A DNA stretch of 64,000 nucleotides from Myroides sp. N17-2 (GTDB lineage: Bacteria > Bacteroidota > Bacteroidia > Flavobacteriales > Flavobacteriaceae): positions 62,001 to 126,000 of the forward strand of contig NZ_NSGJ01000007.1 in NCBI RefSeq assembly GCF_002286775.1, read 5' to 3'. Below the pieces are notes generated by a model. It was not told the origin of the DNA, ran no database searches, and was given only the letters and a program-made list of their open reading frames with translations. Below are positions 28,521-36,905 of this stretch, in pieces. The position numbers and the translations under genes were made by a program. Position 1 is the stretch's first letter; each line of letters opens with the position of its first letter.

Positions 28521-29222
28521 CTAATAAGATATGACTATTTTACCTGTCAAAGACATACTGCTCCGAGTAGCAAAAATCAGCTCACAATCACATACTTTAT
28601 TAGCATAGTTCGTTTTAATCTTATAAAATGATTTTTTAAATTGTATTTTTTCTATCCATCTTTTACAGACTTCTTCAATAAACTGTTTCGTATTTATATC
28701 CGAATCACTTACAACACATTGAACTGTTAACATCTGTTCATTATTTGCTAATACTGCACTAAATTTCAGATTATCAAGTTTAGTAATACCTGCCAATCCA
28801 TACTCAAAATCCATGATAAAACCATCTATATTCTCCTCATCATATGGGCTACAATTAGATGGTAAGCCTGTAAAGAACGAGTCAAAATCCCAATAGTTAA
28901 AATCTTCTCTTAGAATCTTGGTTATTCTACCATGTCCCACTATTTTTTTTCCTTCTCTAACCTCAAACGTTTTTCCTATATAAAATTGTCCCACATGAAA
29001 GAGCAGGCTCAGGGTTATAAGCCTAACAGCAACAGTATCTCCAAGTACACAGACATCTTTATCCATAAATTCTTGTGATGCATCCCAATCATTTCCATCA
29101 TAAAAAAACTGTCCTCGATAACCTGACCTTACATCACTTTTTCTCCCTCCCTCTTGCTCAGTCAAATAGTAAATATCAGCTTCAAGTTCAGGTTCTAAGG
29201 ATTTATTTTTTTGTTCTATCAT
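28521..29222 (-). CDS. Free-standing EF-Tu domain-3-like protein
   Basis: A 233-residue protein. Residues about 12-100 resemble the third beta-barrel domain of elongation factor Tu: ADIYYLTEQEGGRKSDVRSG then YRGQFFY, later VLGDTVAVRLITLSLLF and FEVREGKKIVGHGRITKIL, in the same order and spacing as EF-Tu (compare its EGGR...GYRPQF...GD...REGGRTVGAG). No GTPase domain or domain 2 is present. Residues 105-233 are unlike anything I recognise. It stands alone between the broken AraC gene and a repeat-rich gap. The domain match is clear to me; the function is not. It could be a ligand-binding barrel reused in an accessory defence or immunity role, but that is speculation. Confidence 0.7.
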   Translation of the reverse strand: MIEQKNKSLEPELEADIYYLTEQEGGRKSDVRSGYRGQFFYDGNDWDASQEFMDKDVCVLGDTVAVRLITLSLLFHVGQFYIGKTFEVREGKKIVGHGRITKILREDFNYWDFDSFFTGLPSNCSPYDEENIDGFIMDFEYGLAGITKLDNLKFSAVLANNEQMLTVQCVVSDSDINTKQFIEEVCKRWIEKIQFKKSFYKIKTNYANKVCDCELIFATRSSMSLTGKIVISY

Positions 29223-29620
29223 AATTAAACCATTTAACTCGAGTAGTAAACTTCTTATTATCCAAAATTCTTAATAAATCACTGCAAAACTAAACTTCAC
29301 TTTCATTAACCATTAGAATAGACTCATCACTGACCTTATAATACAACTCGTGAAGTAGCACATCTCGATACCAAATATAACGATAACTCCTATCTCCAAA
29401 AATCTTCTTTGTACGTCTTCCTTAAGCTCCATATTCAAAACACACACATACCTAATATTCTATTTATAAATAAAAAACCTTAATCTGTCAACATCTAGAA
29501 GAACAATTGATAGAATAGAACCCTAAATCTACCTAGGTAAACCCATACAATGAAATAATGTCATTTATGCTATCACATAAATAACTTCCACTCCCCTTTC
29601 CCCCTATTCTCCTCAGAATC

Positions 29621-29692
29621 TAGTCACCTTTCCAAAACAGCACAGGAAAACAGGTATTCTTGAGAAAGCAATCGAGAGCAAAAAACCTTTTA
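29621..29692 (+). repeat. Degenerate direct repeat R1, first copy
   Basis: Starts TAGTCACCTTTCCAAAACAG and ends near GCAAAAAACCTTTT. About 75% identical by eye to 29917-29994, which has an extra CCCC-GGGG hairpin in the middle. Confidence 0.6.
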
Positions 29693-29916
29693 AGAGAATT
29701 ATAAAATGTAACATCCTCTTGTTGATATCTCCTGAATAAGTGCAGTTTCACTGCCCTATTCCTACTCAGGAGGTCTGATTCAGCAAGCGCACCTCACGAG
29801 TACCTCACGCATTGCCCAATACAATAGTATTCAAAATAATAGAAATAAACCCCTGTTTAAATTTGATTAGGATTATAAAAAACCTAACTTGTTCCTTCTT
29901 CCTTCCAGTCAGGACT

Positions 29917-29994
29917 TAGTCACCTTCCCAAAACAGCCCCTCGTCGGGGAAAAATAGGCATTCTTGGGAAGAAATTGGGAGCAAATGCACTTTT
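29917..29994 (+). repeat. Degenerate direct repeat R1, second copy
   Basis: Starts TAGTCACCTTCCCAAAACAG and contains CCCCTCGTCGGGG followed by AAAAATAGGCATTCTTGGGA. The block AAAACAGCCCCTC recurs a third time at 30413-30425. Confidence 0.6.
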
Positions 29995-30242
29995 AGACCG
30001 ACCTAAAAACAGGCTAATACCTTGTCAATACAGCGTTTATAGTCTAAATAACCTACTACGATTTATGTCTACTTGTGTTGATTTAGCACGTTTTATGCTC
30101 ATTTGTGTTGATTTGTGTCTATTTGATACCATATTTATCTTTGCTGCTAAAATGTATTGATCTAATTTCTAAATTTACTCCTTATCACATTCTTTTGCAA
30201 AGGTCGACATACTAAAATTGGTATTTGGAGGCAGAGGGAACA

Positions 30243-30298
30243 AAAGTCCATTTTTTGTCATTTTTTGCCAAATTTTTCCTATCTCGACTTAAAACTAG
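30243..30298 (+). repeat. Degenerate direct repeat R2, first copy
   Basis: Pattern TTTTTTGtcaTTTTTTGCC then CCTATCTC; related to 30525-30600. Confidence 0.45.
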
Positions 30299-30404
30299 GA
30301 GACTTGTCGAAACATATAATTAAGTTACAATCCCTTATACACAAAGGCCTGAGAAGGGTATAACGATGGATTTGTTCGGGAAGAGTTTTGGAAGGCTTTT
30401 GTAG

Positions 30405-30436
30405 TTGTTCGGAAAACAGCCCCTCTTTCCGAACAA
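30405..30436. other. 11-bp-stem hairpin in non-coding DNA
   Basis: TTGTTCGGAAA, ten-base loop, TTTCCGAACAA, perfect stem. No T-run follows, so it is not an ordinary terminator. Confidence 0.7.
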
Positions 30437-30524
30437 TTGTTGGATTCTTCCGCAGCCCTTCCGAAGGAATGGGTGTATCAAACTAAACAAAATACTGAAT
30501 TACAATATATTACAATTTTAAAAA

Positions 30525-30600
30525 GAGCCCATTTTAGGCCAAAAGTGGACTTTTTTGCCCTTTTTAGGTCATTTTTGCCCAAAAGTGCCTATCTCTCAAA
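30525..30600 (+). repeat. Degenerate direct repeat R2, second copy
   Basis: Contains AAAAGTGGACTTTTTTGCCC, GTCATTTTTGCCC, AAAAGTGCCTATCTC; shares order of blocks with 30243-30298. Confidence 0.45.
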
Positions 30601-30786
30601 AAAAGAATTTTAATAACTGTAATTTTGTTGTGTAATCAATGGTGATTTGATACCCGATATAATAAACTAAGCGAAAGTTGAGAACTATTGGAAGTTTGAA
30701 AACTGAGGTATGAACAACTCAAAAGTATCTTTTATATATCGCTGATTATAAGTAAATTTACGCTAATTGTTTTAATTTCACAACTT

Positions 30787-31057
30787 ATGAAAATAGAAAA
30801 TGACCAACCTAATAAAGCAGCAATAACTTCCCGAAACATCGCTTTTAATAAGAGTTTAATCAGTCATGTGTACTATGACGAAGATGGCGATTGGCAATTA
30901 ATTCTTTGATGGAATTACCATTAAAGAAGAAGACGCTATAGTAGTATCCATTCAACAAATCTTAGCATTAGATCCTACATTAAAATCTTTACCCGAAATG
31001 GAAATAGGAGAAAGTGCAACTAGAAGTTCTTTAACAGATAGTTGGAAGAAAGTGTAG
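30787..31057 (+). pseudogene. Frameshifted small protein, DUF2185/immunity-like
   Basis: ATG 30787 opens MKIENDQPNKAAITSRNIAF, then SHVYYDEDGDWQL, and stops after 40 codons. One base out of phase the sequence continues FFDGITIKEEDAIVVSIQQI, LALDPTLKSLPEMEIGESAT and ends DSWKKV with TAG at 31057. The span is 271 bases, 3x90+1, so a single extra base near 30900-30912 explains it. The pattern ITSRNI...YDEDGDWQLF...DAIVVS...ILALDPTL...W resembles small DUF2185-like proteins that occur as immunity proteins beside toxins. The family call is from memory and moderate. Confidence 0.6.
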
Positions 31058-31115
31058 AAGCATAGAAATAAACATAGCTTATAGACATGGTTTAATATCA
31101 TAACCTGATACTCAT

Positions 31116-31562
31116 ATGAATGAAAACAAGGCTATATATTTAGACTTCTACATTAATAAATGTATTGACAATGAATCACTTTGCAAAAGCATTGCTGAAT
31201 TACTTGGAATTACCAATCTAGATATACTAATAGAGGATATTAATCACTTCCTATATTGTACAAAAAAACGAGCAAAAGTTCTTAAAGTAATAGGTTATAC
31301 ACAAATATACGAGGGAGACTTTGAACAGGGAGTATCCTTGACCATATATATTCAACATAAATTACTAGACAAATATCTATTCTTGCTAAAACTTTCAGAA
31401 TTACTGAATATTCAAATACTCATCGGTGACAACACCTCAAATCCTTATAGTTTCATATTGATAAATACAGATAACACTATAAACAACATTTCTATACAAG
31501 ATAACGAAGATAGTGCCATAAATCTAACTGATAAGTACAAATCCTTATTGAAAACAAACTAA
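31116..31562 (+). CDS. Unknown 148-residue cytoplasmic protein
   Basis: I do not recognise it. It has no signal peptide and no membrane span. The N-terminal 60 residues look helical and acidic (NESLCKSIAELLGITNLDIL), the middle is beta-like (YTQIYEGDFEQGVSLTIYIQ), and the tail is Asn/Thr/Ile-rich. The gene begins 58 bases after the frameshifted immunity-like gene and ends 14 bases before the leucine-rich-repeat gene, so it is probably transcribed with the latter. Its size and position would suit an immunity-type or accessory protein, but nothing in the sequence proves this. Confidence 0.7.
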   Translation: MNENKAIYLDFYINKCIDNESLCKSIAELLGITNLDILIEDINHFLYCTKKRAKVLKVIGYTQIYEGDFEQGVSLTIYIQHKLLDKYLFLLKLSELLNIQILIGDNTSNPYSFILINTDNTINNISIQDNEDSAINLTDKYKSLLKTN

Positions 31563-31576
31563 TTAAACACCTTACT

Positions 31577-33289
31577 ATGAGAACTAAGAGTTATTTCTAC
31601 ACAGTACTATTTATCGTTATGTTATCAAGTACTTATTTGATAGTAAATCATTATATTACTAGAAAAACCTTAGATCTATCTCATCAAAACTTAACCATTA
31701 TACCTCCGATACCAGATTACGTAGAAATACTTAATCTATCACATAATAATATCCAGTATGTAAACACAGGTTACTTGCCTAGGGGGATGAAAAAATTAGA
31801 TTTGTCTAACAATGAATTAAATAATCTACCACAATTAAGTGAATTGGCACTAGAAGAAATAGATCTAAGCCATAATCATATCGGTGGATATGCTGATTCT
31901 GTCCGAACACATTTATACAACCCACTTCTCAAAAAACTCAATATAAGTAACAATAGGATCAATGGGGGACTGAGGATCTTAGACGGAAACCTAGAATCTC
32001 TTACTATTTCAAATAATATTATCAACAGTGTGTTTATTTACACGCCTTTGAAAGAATTGTCTGCTACTCAGAACCAACTTGAGGAGTTTTATGTCCCTTC
32101 AACTTATCTAGAGTACCTAGATGTTAGCGATAATAAAAAACTCTCTAACCAATGGTTAATAGACAAACCAGCTAATAAGACTATAGTAATTACTGATTTG
32201 CCTCTTGAAAGTATTACTTTTAATCAAAAGAAACTCCCTCAACTGCATAAATACAGTACATCATCTGACTCATTTAAAAACGAACACCTTATCACTTATT
32301 CACACGATAGTCTTCCTATCTCCTATAAAGGAAAATTATACCATAACACAGTAAGACTACAACTGTTTAAACTTAAAGACAGCTTCACTGGTCATGACTA
32401 CTTTGCTCATTATTATATAGGGCAAGGCGATTTAATTGAATTACATGGCAAGTTGGATTTAGACAAAAAAACAATGCTACTCAGTGATACAAAATCCACT
32501 ATAAATCTAGAAATCAGCCTATCTTCTGATTTAACACAAATAGAATCTGTTTATATAGACCATACTAAGGTAGAGAACTTGGTATTTTCTCCAATTGGTA
32601 ATGTGGTCAGTAGTGTTCTACGATATAATAACTACTATGCACGTAAATCAATCTATCCAAATATCATCAACACCTACGATGAAGAAGATACAATGTGCAT
32701 CGATGTCAATACTCACTTCAATAACTTTACTCGCTCTTACACCTATCCAACTATTAATACAAATAACGCTAAAATAGATAATAAGTCGAATATGCTTATC
32801 GAACAATTAATGTTAACAAATAGTCCTTATATCTACAGTATCAAACATGCAAAGGTAATCATGCCATTACTATTTGCACAGAAATCAGTATCGCGAATAA
32901 CGAATGAATGGGCAGCTGAAGATATATCTAATGTAAAAGTACTCCAAAACAATACTTCTGTTCTTACTATTGCTATAAGCAAACGACAAAGACTAGCCTT
33001 AACTATGGAATCTAAAGATTACTATGACAGATATAGTATCAACCTTAAGACTGGTGAATTTCTAACATATAAAGATTACTTCAAGAAATTAGATAAGCAT
33101 AACATCATAGGTCTTATCTATGCTCGCTTAGTTGAAGATAAGTTTCTCATAAACTTAAATGTAAGAGACATTACACTAATGGATAACATTGTGATAGTAG
33201 GTAATCAAGTTACCTTTCATATAGTGATTAAAAATAACGACGTGCTGTTAGACAAACACATGGAAATAAATATGGATAGGCTAAAATAG
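31577..33289 (+). CDS. Membrane-anchored leucine-rich-repeat protein
   Basis: 570 residues. One hydrophobic segment near the start (YFYTVLFIVMLSSTYLIV, residues about 6-23) with no clear cleavage site suggests an N-terminal anchor. Residues about 30-180 are leucine-rich repeats of the LxxLxLSxNxI type, e.g. TLDLSHQNLTIIP, EILNLSHNNIQYV, KKLDLSNNELNNLP and EEIDLSHNHIGGY. The remaining 370 residues are unlike the repeats; near the C-terminus NLKTGEFLTYKDYFKKLD recalls DUF3298-type domains seen in anti-sigma and sugar-deacetylase proteins, a weak similarity. It likely works outside the membrane in recognition or binding. Preceded at 14 bases by the unknown protein and convergent with a lipoprotein gene 5 bases downstream. 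Confidence 0.8.
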   Translation: MRTKSYFYTVLFIVMLSSTYLIVNHYITRKTLDLSHQNLTIIPPIPDYVEILNLSHNNIQYVNTGYLPRGMKKLDLSNNELNNLPQLSELALEEIDLSHNHIGGYADSVRTHLYNPLLKKLNISNNRINGGLRILDGNLESLTISNNIINSVFIYTPLKELSATQNQLEEFYVPSTYLEYLDVSDNKKLSNQWLIDKPANKTIVITDLPLESITFNQKKLPQLHKYSTSSDSFKNEHLITYSHDSLPISYKGKLYHNTVRLQLFKLKDSFTGHDYFAHYYIGQGDLIELHGKLDLDKKTMLLSDTKSTINLEISLSSDLTQIESVYIDHTKVENLVFSPIGNVVSSVLRYNNYYARKSIYPNIINTYDEEDTMCIDVNTHFNNFTRSYTYPTINTNNAKIDNKSNMLIEQLMLTNSPYIYSIKHAKVIMPLLFAQKSVSRITNEWAAEDISNVKVLQNNTSVLTIAISKRQRLALTMESKDYYDRYSINLKTGEFLTYKDYFKKLDKHNIIGLIYARLVEDKFLINLNVRDITLMDNIVIVGNQVTFHIVIKNNDVLLDKHMEINMDRLK

Positions 33290-33294
33290 AACGT

Positions 33295-33657
33295 CTAACT
33301 CTTAAAAGATAGCTTATACTCCACTCCATTTGTATCTGTGCCGATGAGTCCTCCCTCTTGTACGCGTCTTACTTCTATATAAAACTGCGGAGTTAGGCTA
33401 TCTTTAGTGATATACCCGGCACCTATATCCCCTTTTAGAGTTACTTGACCTGTATAGACATCACCTGTTTTACTCGTTCCTTCTATTTTATATTCTTTAG
33501 AATCTTCATCTAGATCACGTACAACAGAGATTACAGGAGGTAGATTCTTTACATCTTCTCCTTGCTCAATAATCTCTTGATTTTGTCTACATCCCATCAA
33601 TGCCAATAAGCATAAGAAAAGAATTAGATGGTCCCAACTACATCTATTTAACAACAT
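33295..33657 (-). CDS. Small predicted lipoprotein
   Basis: 120 residues with a signal peptide ending in a lipobox, LILFLCLLALMGC, lipid anchor at about Cys-23. The mature part is short and polar with beta-like segments (EYKIEGTSKTGDVYTGQVTL). No family recognised. It converges on the leucine-rich-repeat gene with 5 bases between stop codons. Confidence 0.7.
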   Translation of the reverse strand: MLLNRCSWDHLILFLCLLALMGCRQNQEIIEQGEDVKNLPPVISVVRDLDEDSKEYKIEGTSKTGDVYTGQVTLKGDIGAGYITKDSLTPQFYIEVRRVQEGGLIGTDTNGVEYKLSFKS

Positions 33658-33816
33658 ATTTTTCCTTTTTCCTAAACGAAAATAAGGATACTATTAAGGA
33701 TAACATACCTTAAAAAAGTAAAGCATAGGTTTTTATGAGGGAACGAATGAACATCAATTGTTTTCTTGAGTTTGATAATCAATATCGATAGCCTTATCTT
33801 CGCAAAAAGAACTATT

Positions 33817-34434
33817 ATGCGCAACATACTATTATTACTACTCTTAAGCACTCAATTTATTTGGGGACAGAAAATAGATTATAAAGAAGGTGATTTCATC
33901 TTTCAGAATATCAACTGTGGTCCATTATGTGAAGCCATTAATGAAGTTACTCATGGCTATAACAATATTAATTTTAATCATATCGGTATGGTGATAGAAC
34001 ATGAGGGGACATTACAAGTAGTAGAAGCGACTTGGCCTGCTGTGTGCATCACTCCACTTGATAAGTTTATCGCTAAGAATGTAGAAGCACAGTATGTAGG
34101 TAGATTATTACCCGAATATCAAGGATTGATTCTTGATGCCAAGACCTTTAGTATTGCACAAGTTGGGCTACCTTATGATCTGAATTACCTAATGGATAAT
34201 AATAAATATTACTGCTCAGAGTTAATATATGATGCATTTAAAAGTGCTAATAATGATGAAGAAGTTTTTAAGTTATTTCCTATGACTTACAGGTCTAAAA
34301 AGACGAATGAGTTCTTTCCTGTATGGTTAGATTATTTTAAAAACATGAACCAAGAAGTTCCGGAAGGATTGCCAGGTTGTAATCCTGCAGGGATGTCCTT
34401 ATCAGATAAGATTTTTATTATAGGTGCGTTGTGA
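33817..34434 (+). CDS. YiiX-like NlpC/P60-superfamily cysteine hydrolase, secreted
   Basis: Starts MRNILLLLLLSTQFIWGQ, a clear signal peptide; a longer frame from a TTG at 33766 would hide it, so I chose ATG 33817 (205 residues). The catalytic layout of YiiX/YebB papain-like hydrolases is visible: NFNHIGMVIEHEGTLQVVEA (His of the first motif) and NKYYCSELIYDAFKSAN (Cys near the end), i.e. the circularly permuted NlpC/P60 arrangement. Such enzymes cleave amide or ester bonds in cell wall or lipid substrates; the substrate here is unknown. A bidirectional terminator follows about 90 bases downstream. Confidence 0.8.
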   Translation: MRNILLLLLLSTQFIWGQKIDYKEGDFIFQNINCGPLCEAINEVTHGYNNINFNHIGMVIEHEGTLQVVEATWPAVCITPLDKFIAKNVEAQYVGRLLPEYQGLILDAKTFSIAQVGLPYDLNYLMDNNKYYCSELIYDAFKSANNDEEVFKLFPMTYRSKKTNEFFPVWLDYFKNMNQEVPEGLPGCNPAGMSLSDKIFIIGAL

Positions 34435-34524
34435 TATCGTGGAGTTGTGATGTTGTAGATATTTCTGTTTATAAAAGGAAATTGTATTGAACAGAAAACC
34501 AAAAACACAAAAAAACATAAAGTG

Positions 34525-34560
34525 AAAAAGCTCTTTCAACTGACTGAAAGAGCTTTTTTT
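34525..34560. terminator. Bidirectional terminator
   Basis: AAAAAGCTCTTTCA, short loop, TGAAAGAGCTTTTTTT between the converging YiiX-like and thioredoxin-like genes. Confidence 0.88.
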
Positions 34561-34564
34561 ATTA

Positions 34565-35164
34565 CTATTCAAAAGATGTCATTAGTTCTATCACCTCTTT
34601 TTGTACTTCATGTCCTTTGTCCTTAGTGTACCACATCTGTAAGGCTACTTTACCAGCTTCATCTACTACACCGTGAGCGGCTTTATAATCAGTGATAACT
34701 TTTTGCGCTAGTACAGGTCTTGGTCCCCAATGTCCTAAAACTTTTAAAGTATCTTGTTCTACAATGATTAATTTAGGGATAGCCCTACCTCCATTAGTAA
34801 GAAAAGCATCCATCAACTCAAGATTTTGATCTCTAAACACTATTCTTAATTCGATGTTATCAGTTGACTCTGCCATCTTATTAAGTATAGGTACTATCTG
34901 TGCTGCATCACCACACCAGCACTCAGATATCACTACCCAAGTATATTTCTTCTTTAATCCGGCTAATTTAGCAGCTACATTCTCCTCTACTTTCATCGTT
35001 TTATCAAGTCTATGTAATCTCGCTTCATTCAGCTCAGCATAAGCCAAATAATCCTCTTCTAAATTCAGAAGACTCTTATCAGTAGTAAGTGCTTCTGTCA
35101 CATAATGACGAAACTCTTTATAACTTAAACTTTTAACTATGTATTTTGGATCAATGTTTATCAT
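34565..35164 (-). CDS. Thioredoxin-family protein (thioredoxin_9 type)
   Basis: 199 residues without signal peptide. The redox-site region reads WVVISECWCGDAAQIVPILN, where CWCGD replaces the usual CGPC, and cis-proline RAIPKLIIVEQDTLKVLGHW follows, a thioredoxin fold. This pattern belongs to the thioredoxin_9 group of cytoplasmic proteins of unknown partner. A TATCTTTG box lies about 30 bases upstream. Confidence 0.85.
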   Translation of the reverse strand: MINIDPKYIVKSLSYKEFRHYVTEALTTDKSLLNLEEDYLAYAELNEARLHRLDKTMKVEENVAAKLAGLKKKYTWVVISECWCGDAAQIVPILNKMAESTDNIELRIVFRDQNLELMDAFLTNGGRAIPKLIIVEQDTLKVLGHWGPRPVLAQKVITDYKAAHGVVDEAGKVALQMWYTKDKGHEVQKEVIELMTSFE

Positions 35165-35192
35165 TTTGTTTAACTTTATTGTTTGTTACTAC

Positions 35193-35200
35193 CAAAGATA
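35193..35200 (-). promoter_or_regulatory. Putative -7 box of the thioredoxin-like gene
   Basis: TATCTTTG on the minus strand, 28 bases upstream of the ATG at 35164. Confidence 0.4.
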
Positions 35201-35336
35201 AACCTTTTAAAGGAAATCAATGTCATAACTAAGAACTAGGAATAAATAATACAGTAATTTCTTCTAACAAAAGATAAAGAGGAATGCCTAACCTAGTATA
35301 AGTCTATGACTTCCTGAAAAGATAATAAATAGAATA

Positions 35337-36131
35337 ATGAAAGAGAACAAAATAGGATTAGTACTATCAGGTGGAGGTTATAAAGGGATCGCTCATGCCG
35401 GAGTACTACAGTTTCTAGATGAACAAAATATCAAACCAGACTTTCTAGCCGGCACTAGTGCTGGCTCTATCGTCTCTTCCCTATATGCAGCAGGTATAGA
35501 ACCTAAAGAGATATTAATCTTCTTTAAATCTGTCAACTTGTTTAACTGGCAACACTTTACACTAAAAAAGGCAGGACTAATAGATGTAAATACTTTTGAT
35601 AGATATCTAAAAAAGGTATTTGGGGAAATGACTTTAGGAGAGTTGCCTATACCTGTATATATCAATGCGACGAATATAGTAACTGGTGAACTACATGTAT
35701 TCAAGAAAAAAACAAAAGTAGTAGATGCGATATTAGCGTCAAGTGCTTTCCCTGGTGTATTTTCTCCTTATCAAATCGGTCATAAACTTTATAGTGATGG
35801 TGGTATACTTAACAATTTTCCTATAGATGTAATTAAAAAGAAATGTGACTTTATCATCGGTAGCAATGTGACCCCTATAGAAGAAGCAACACCTGAAAAT
35901 TTAACATCAATCAAGGCGGTAACTATTCGAGCTTATGAACTTATGACAAGAATGCAGAATGCTCGACAAGGTCAATTATGTGACTGGTTAATAGAGCCTA
36001 AAGAGCTGAATATGTACTCTACTTTCGAAAGGAGTAAGAAGAAAATGGATGAGATTTATGAATTAGGCTATAATACAGCAAAAGAGTCCTTTACAGAGAA
36101 TCAACATATTTTTCAAAAAGCTACCCCTTAG
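35337..36131 (+). CDS. Patatin-like phospholipase (RssA type)
   Basis: 264 residues. Patatin signatures are complete: oxyanion loop LSGGGYKGIAHAGVLQFL, nucleophile elbow FLAGTSAGSIVSSLYAAG (G-T-S-A-G, Ser near residue 43) and the catalytic aspartate in YSDGGILNNFPIDVI. It lacks a signal peptide, so it acts in the cytoplasm or at the inner membrane on acyl lipids. 45 bases upstream of pyrH but separated from it by a promoter box, so probably independent. Confidence 0.92.
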   Translation: MKENKIGLVLSGGGYKGIAHAGVLQFLDEQNIKPDFLAGTSAGSIVSSLYAAGIEPKEILIFFKSVNLFNWQHFTLKKAGLIDVNTFDRYLKKVFGEMTLGELPIPVYINATNIVTGELHVFKKKTKVVDAILASSAFPGVFSPYQIGHKLYSDGGILNNFPIDVIKKKCDFIIGSNVTPIEEATPENLTSIKAVTIRAYELMTRMQNARQGQLCDWLIEPKELNMYSTFERSKKKMDEIYELGYNTAKESFTENQHIFQKATP

Positions 36132-36145
36132 AAATATATAATCTT

Positions 36146-36153
36146 TATATTTG
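36146..36153 (+). promoter_or_regulatory. Putative -7 box of the pyrH-frr operon
   Basis: TATATTTG followed by C, 23 bases upstream of the pyrH ATG, a perfect TAnnTTTG match. Confidence 0.55.
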
Positions 36154-36176
36154 CAAAACTTTAAAAATTTCTTTCA

Positions 36177-36896
36177 ATGAAGTACAAAAGAATTCTGCTA
36201 AAATTAAGTGGAGAAGCTTTAATGGGTGATCAACAATATGGTATTGATCCTAAAAAACTAGCAGAATATGCTGCTGAAGTAAAAAAAGTTCACGAATTAG
36301 GTGTTGAAATTGCAATTGTAATAGGTGGAGGAAATATTTTTAGAGGTGTCGCAGGTGCAAATGTAGGAATGGATCGTGTACAAGGAGATTATATGGGAAT
36401 GCTAGCTACTATAATCAATGGTATGGCGTTACAAGGAGCTCTAGAGGCTGCTGGTATGCTAACTAGATTACAGACTGCTTTAAAAATAGAAGCTGTAGCA
36501 GAACCTTATATCAAAAGAAGAGCTGTTCGTCACCTAGAAAAAGGAAGAATCGTAATCTTCGGTGCAGGTACTGGTAACCCATACTTCACTACTGACACAG
36601 CTGCTGTATTACGTGGTGTAGAAATTAACGCTGATGTAATCTTAAAAGGAACTAGAGTAGATGGTGTTTATACAGCTGATCCAGAAAAAGATCCTACTGC
36701 TATTAAATACGAAAAAATCTCTTTTAGTGACTGTTTAACAAAAGGATTAAATGTAATGGATACTACGGCATTCACTCTAAGTAGAGAAAATGACTTGCCT
36801 ATCGTAGTATTTGATATGAATAAAGAAGATAATTTATTAAAAGTTTGCCAAGGTAACGAATCAGTAGGTACTACTGTTGCTGTAAACATTAATTAA
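36177..36896 (+). CDS. pyrH: UMP kinase PyrH
   Basis: Phosphorylates UMP to UDP in pyrimidine synthesis. 239 residues, family length, beginning [20 protein letters not shown] and carrying [29 protein letters not shown] and [13 protein letters not shown], all characteristic. frr follows after 9 bases, the conserved pyrH-frr pair of bacteria. Confidence 0.98.
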   Translation: MKYKRILLKLSGEALMGDQQYGIDPKKLAEYAAEVKKVHELGVEIAIVIGGGNIFRGVAGANVGMDRVQGDYMGMLATIINGMALQGALEAAGMLTRLQTALKIEAVAEPYIKRRAVRHLEKGRIVIFGAGTGNPYFTTDTAAVLRGVEINADVILKGTRVDGVYTADPEKDPTAIKYEKISFSDCLTKGLNVMDTTAFTLSRENDLPIVVFDMNKEDNLLKVCQGNESVGTTVAVNIN

Positions 36897-36905
36897 ATCA
36901 AAGTT

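Larger units (their letters stand above)
29223..30786. other. 1.5-kb non-coding region with degenerate repeats
   Basis: No convincing gene. It holds two imperfect copies of a 75-bp sequence (29621-29692, 29917-29994), two imperfect copies of a 55-75-bp sequence rich in TTTTTTG and GCC (30243-30298, 30525-30600), a TTGTGTTGATTT motif repeated at about 30073 and 30099, and a strong hairpin at 30405-30436. Composition is A+T-rich with C- or G-rich patches. It looks like decayed or repeat-derived DNA. Confidence 0.65.

Noticed and set aside
29771..29830. A third copy of the TTAA-flanked element (AGGTCTGATTCAGCAAGCGC)
   Set aside because: Only about 18 of 20 bases resemble one part of the element; the surrounding sequence and ends do not match, so it may be coincidence.
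29975..30160. 61-residue open frame in the repeat-rich gap
   Set aside because: Begins with TTG, overlaps the repeat copy, contains the TTGTGTTGATTT repeats and looks like no protein family.
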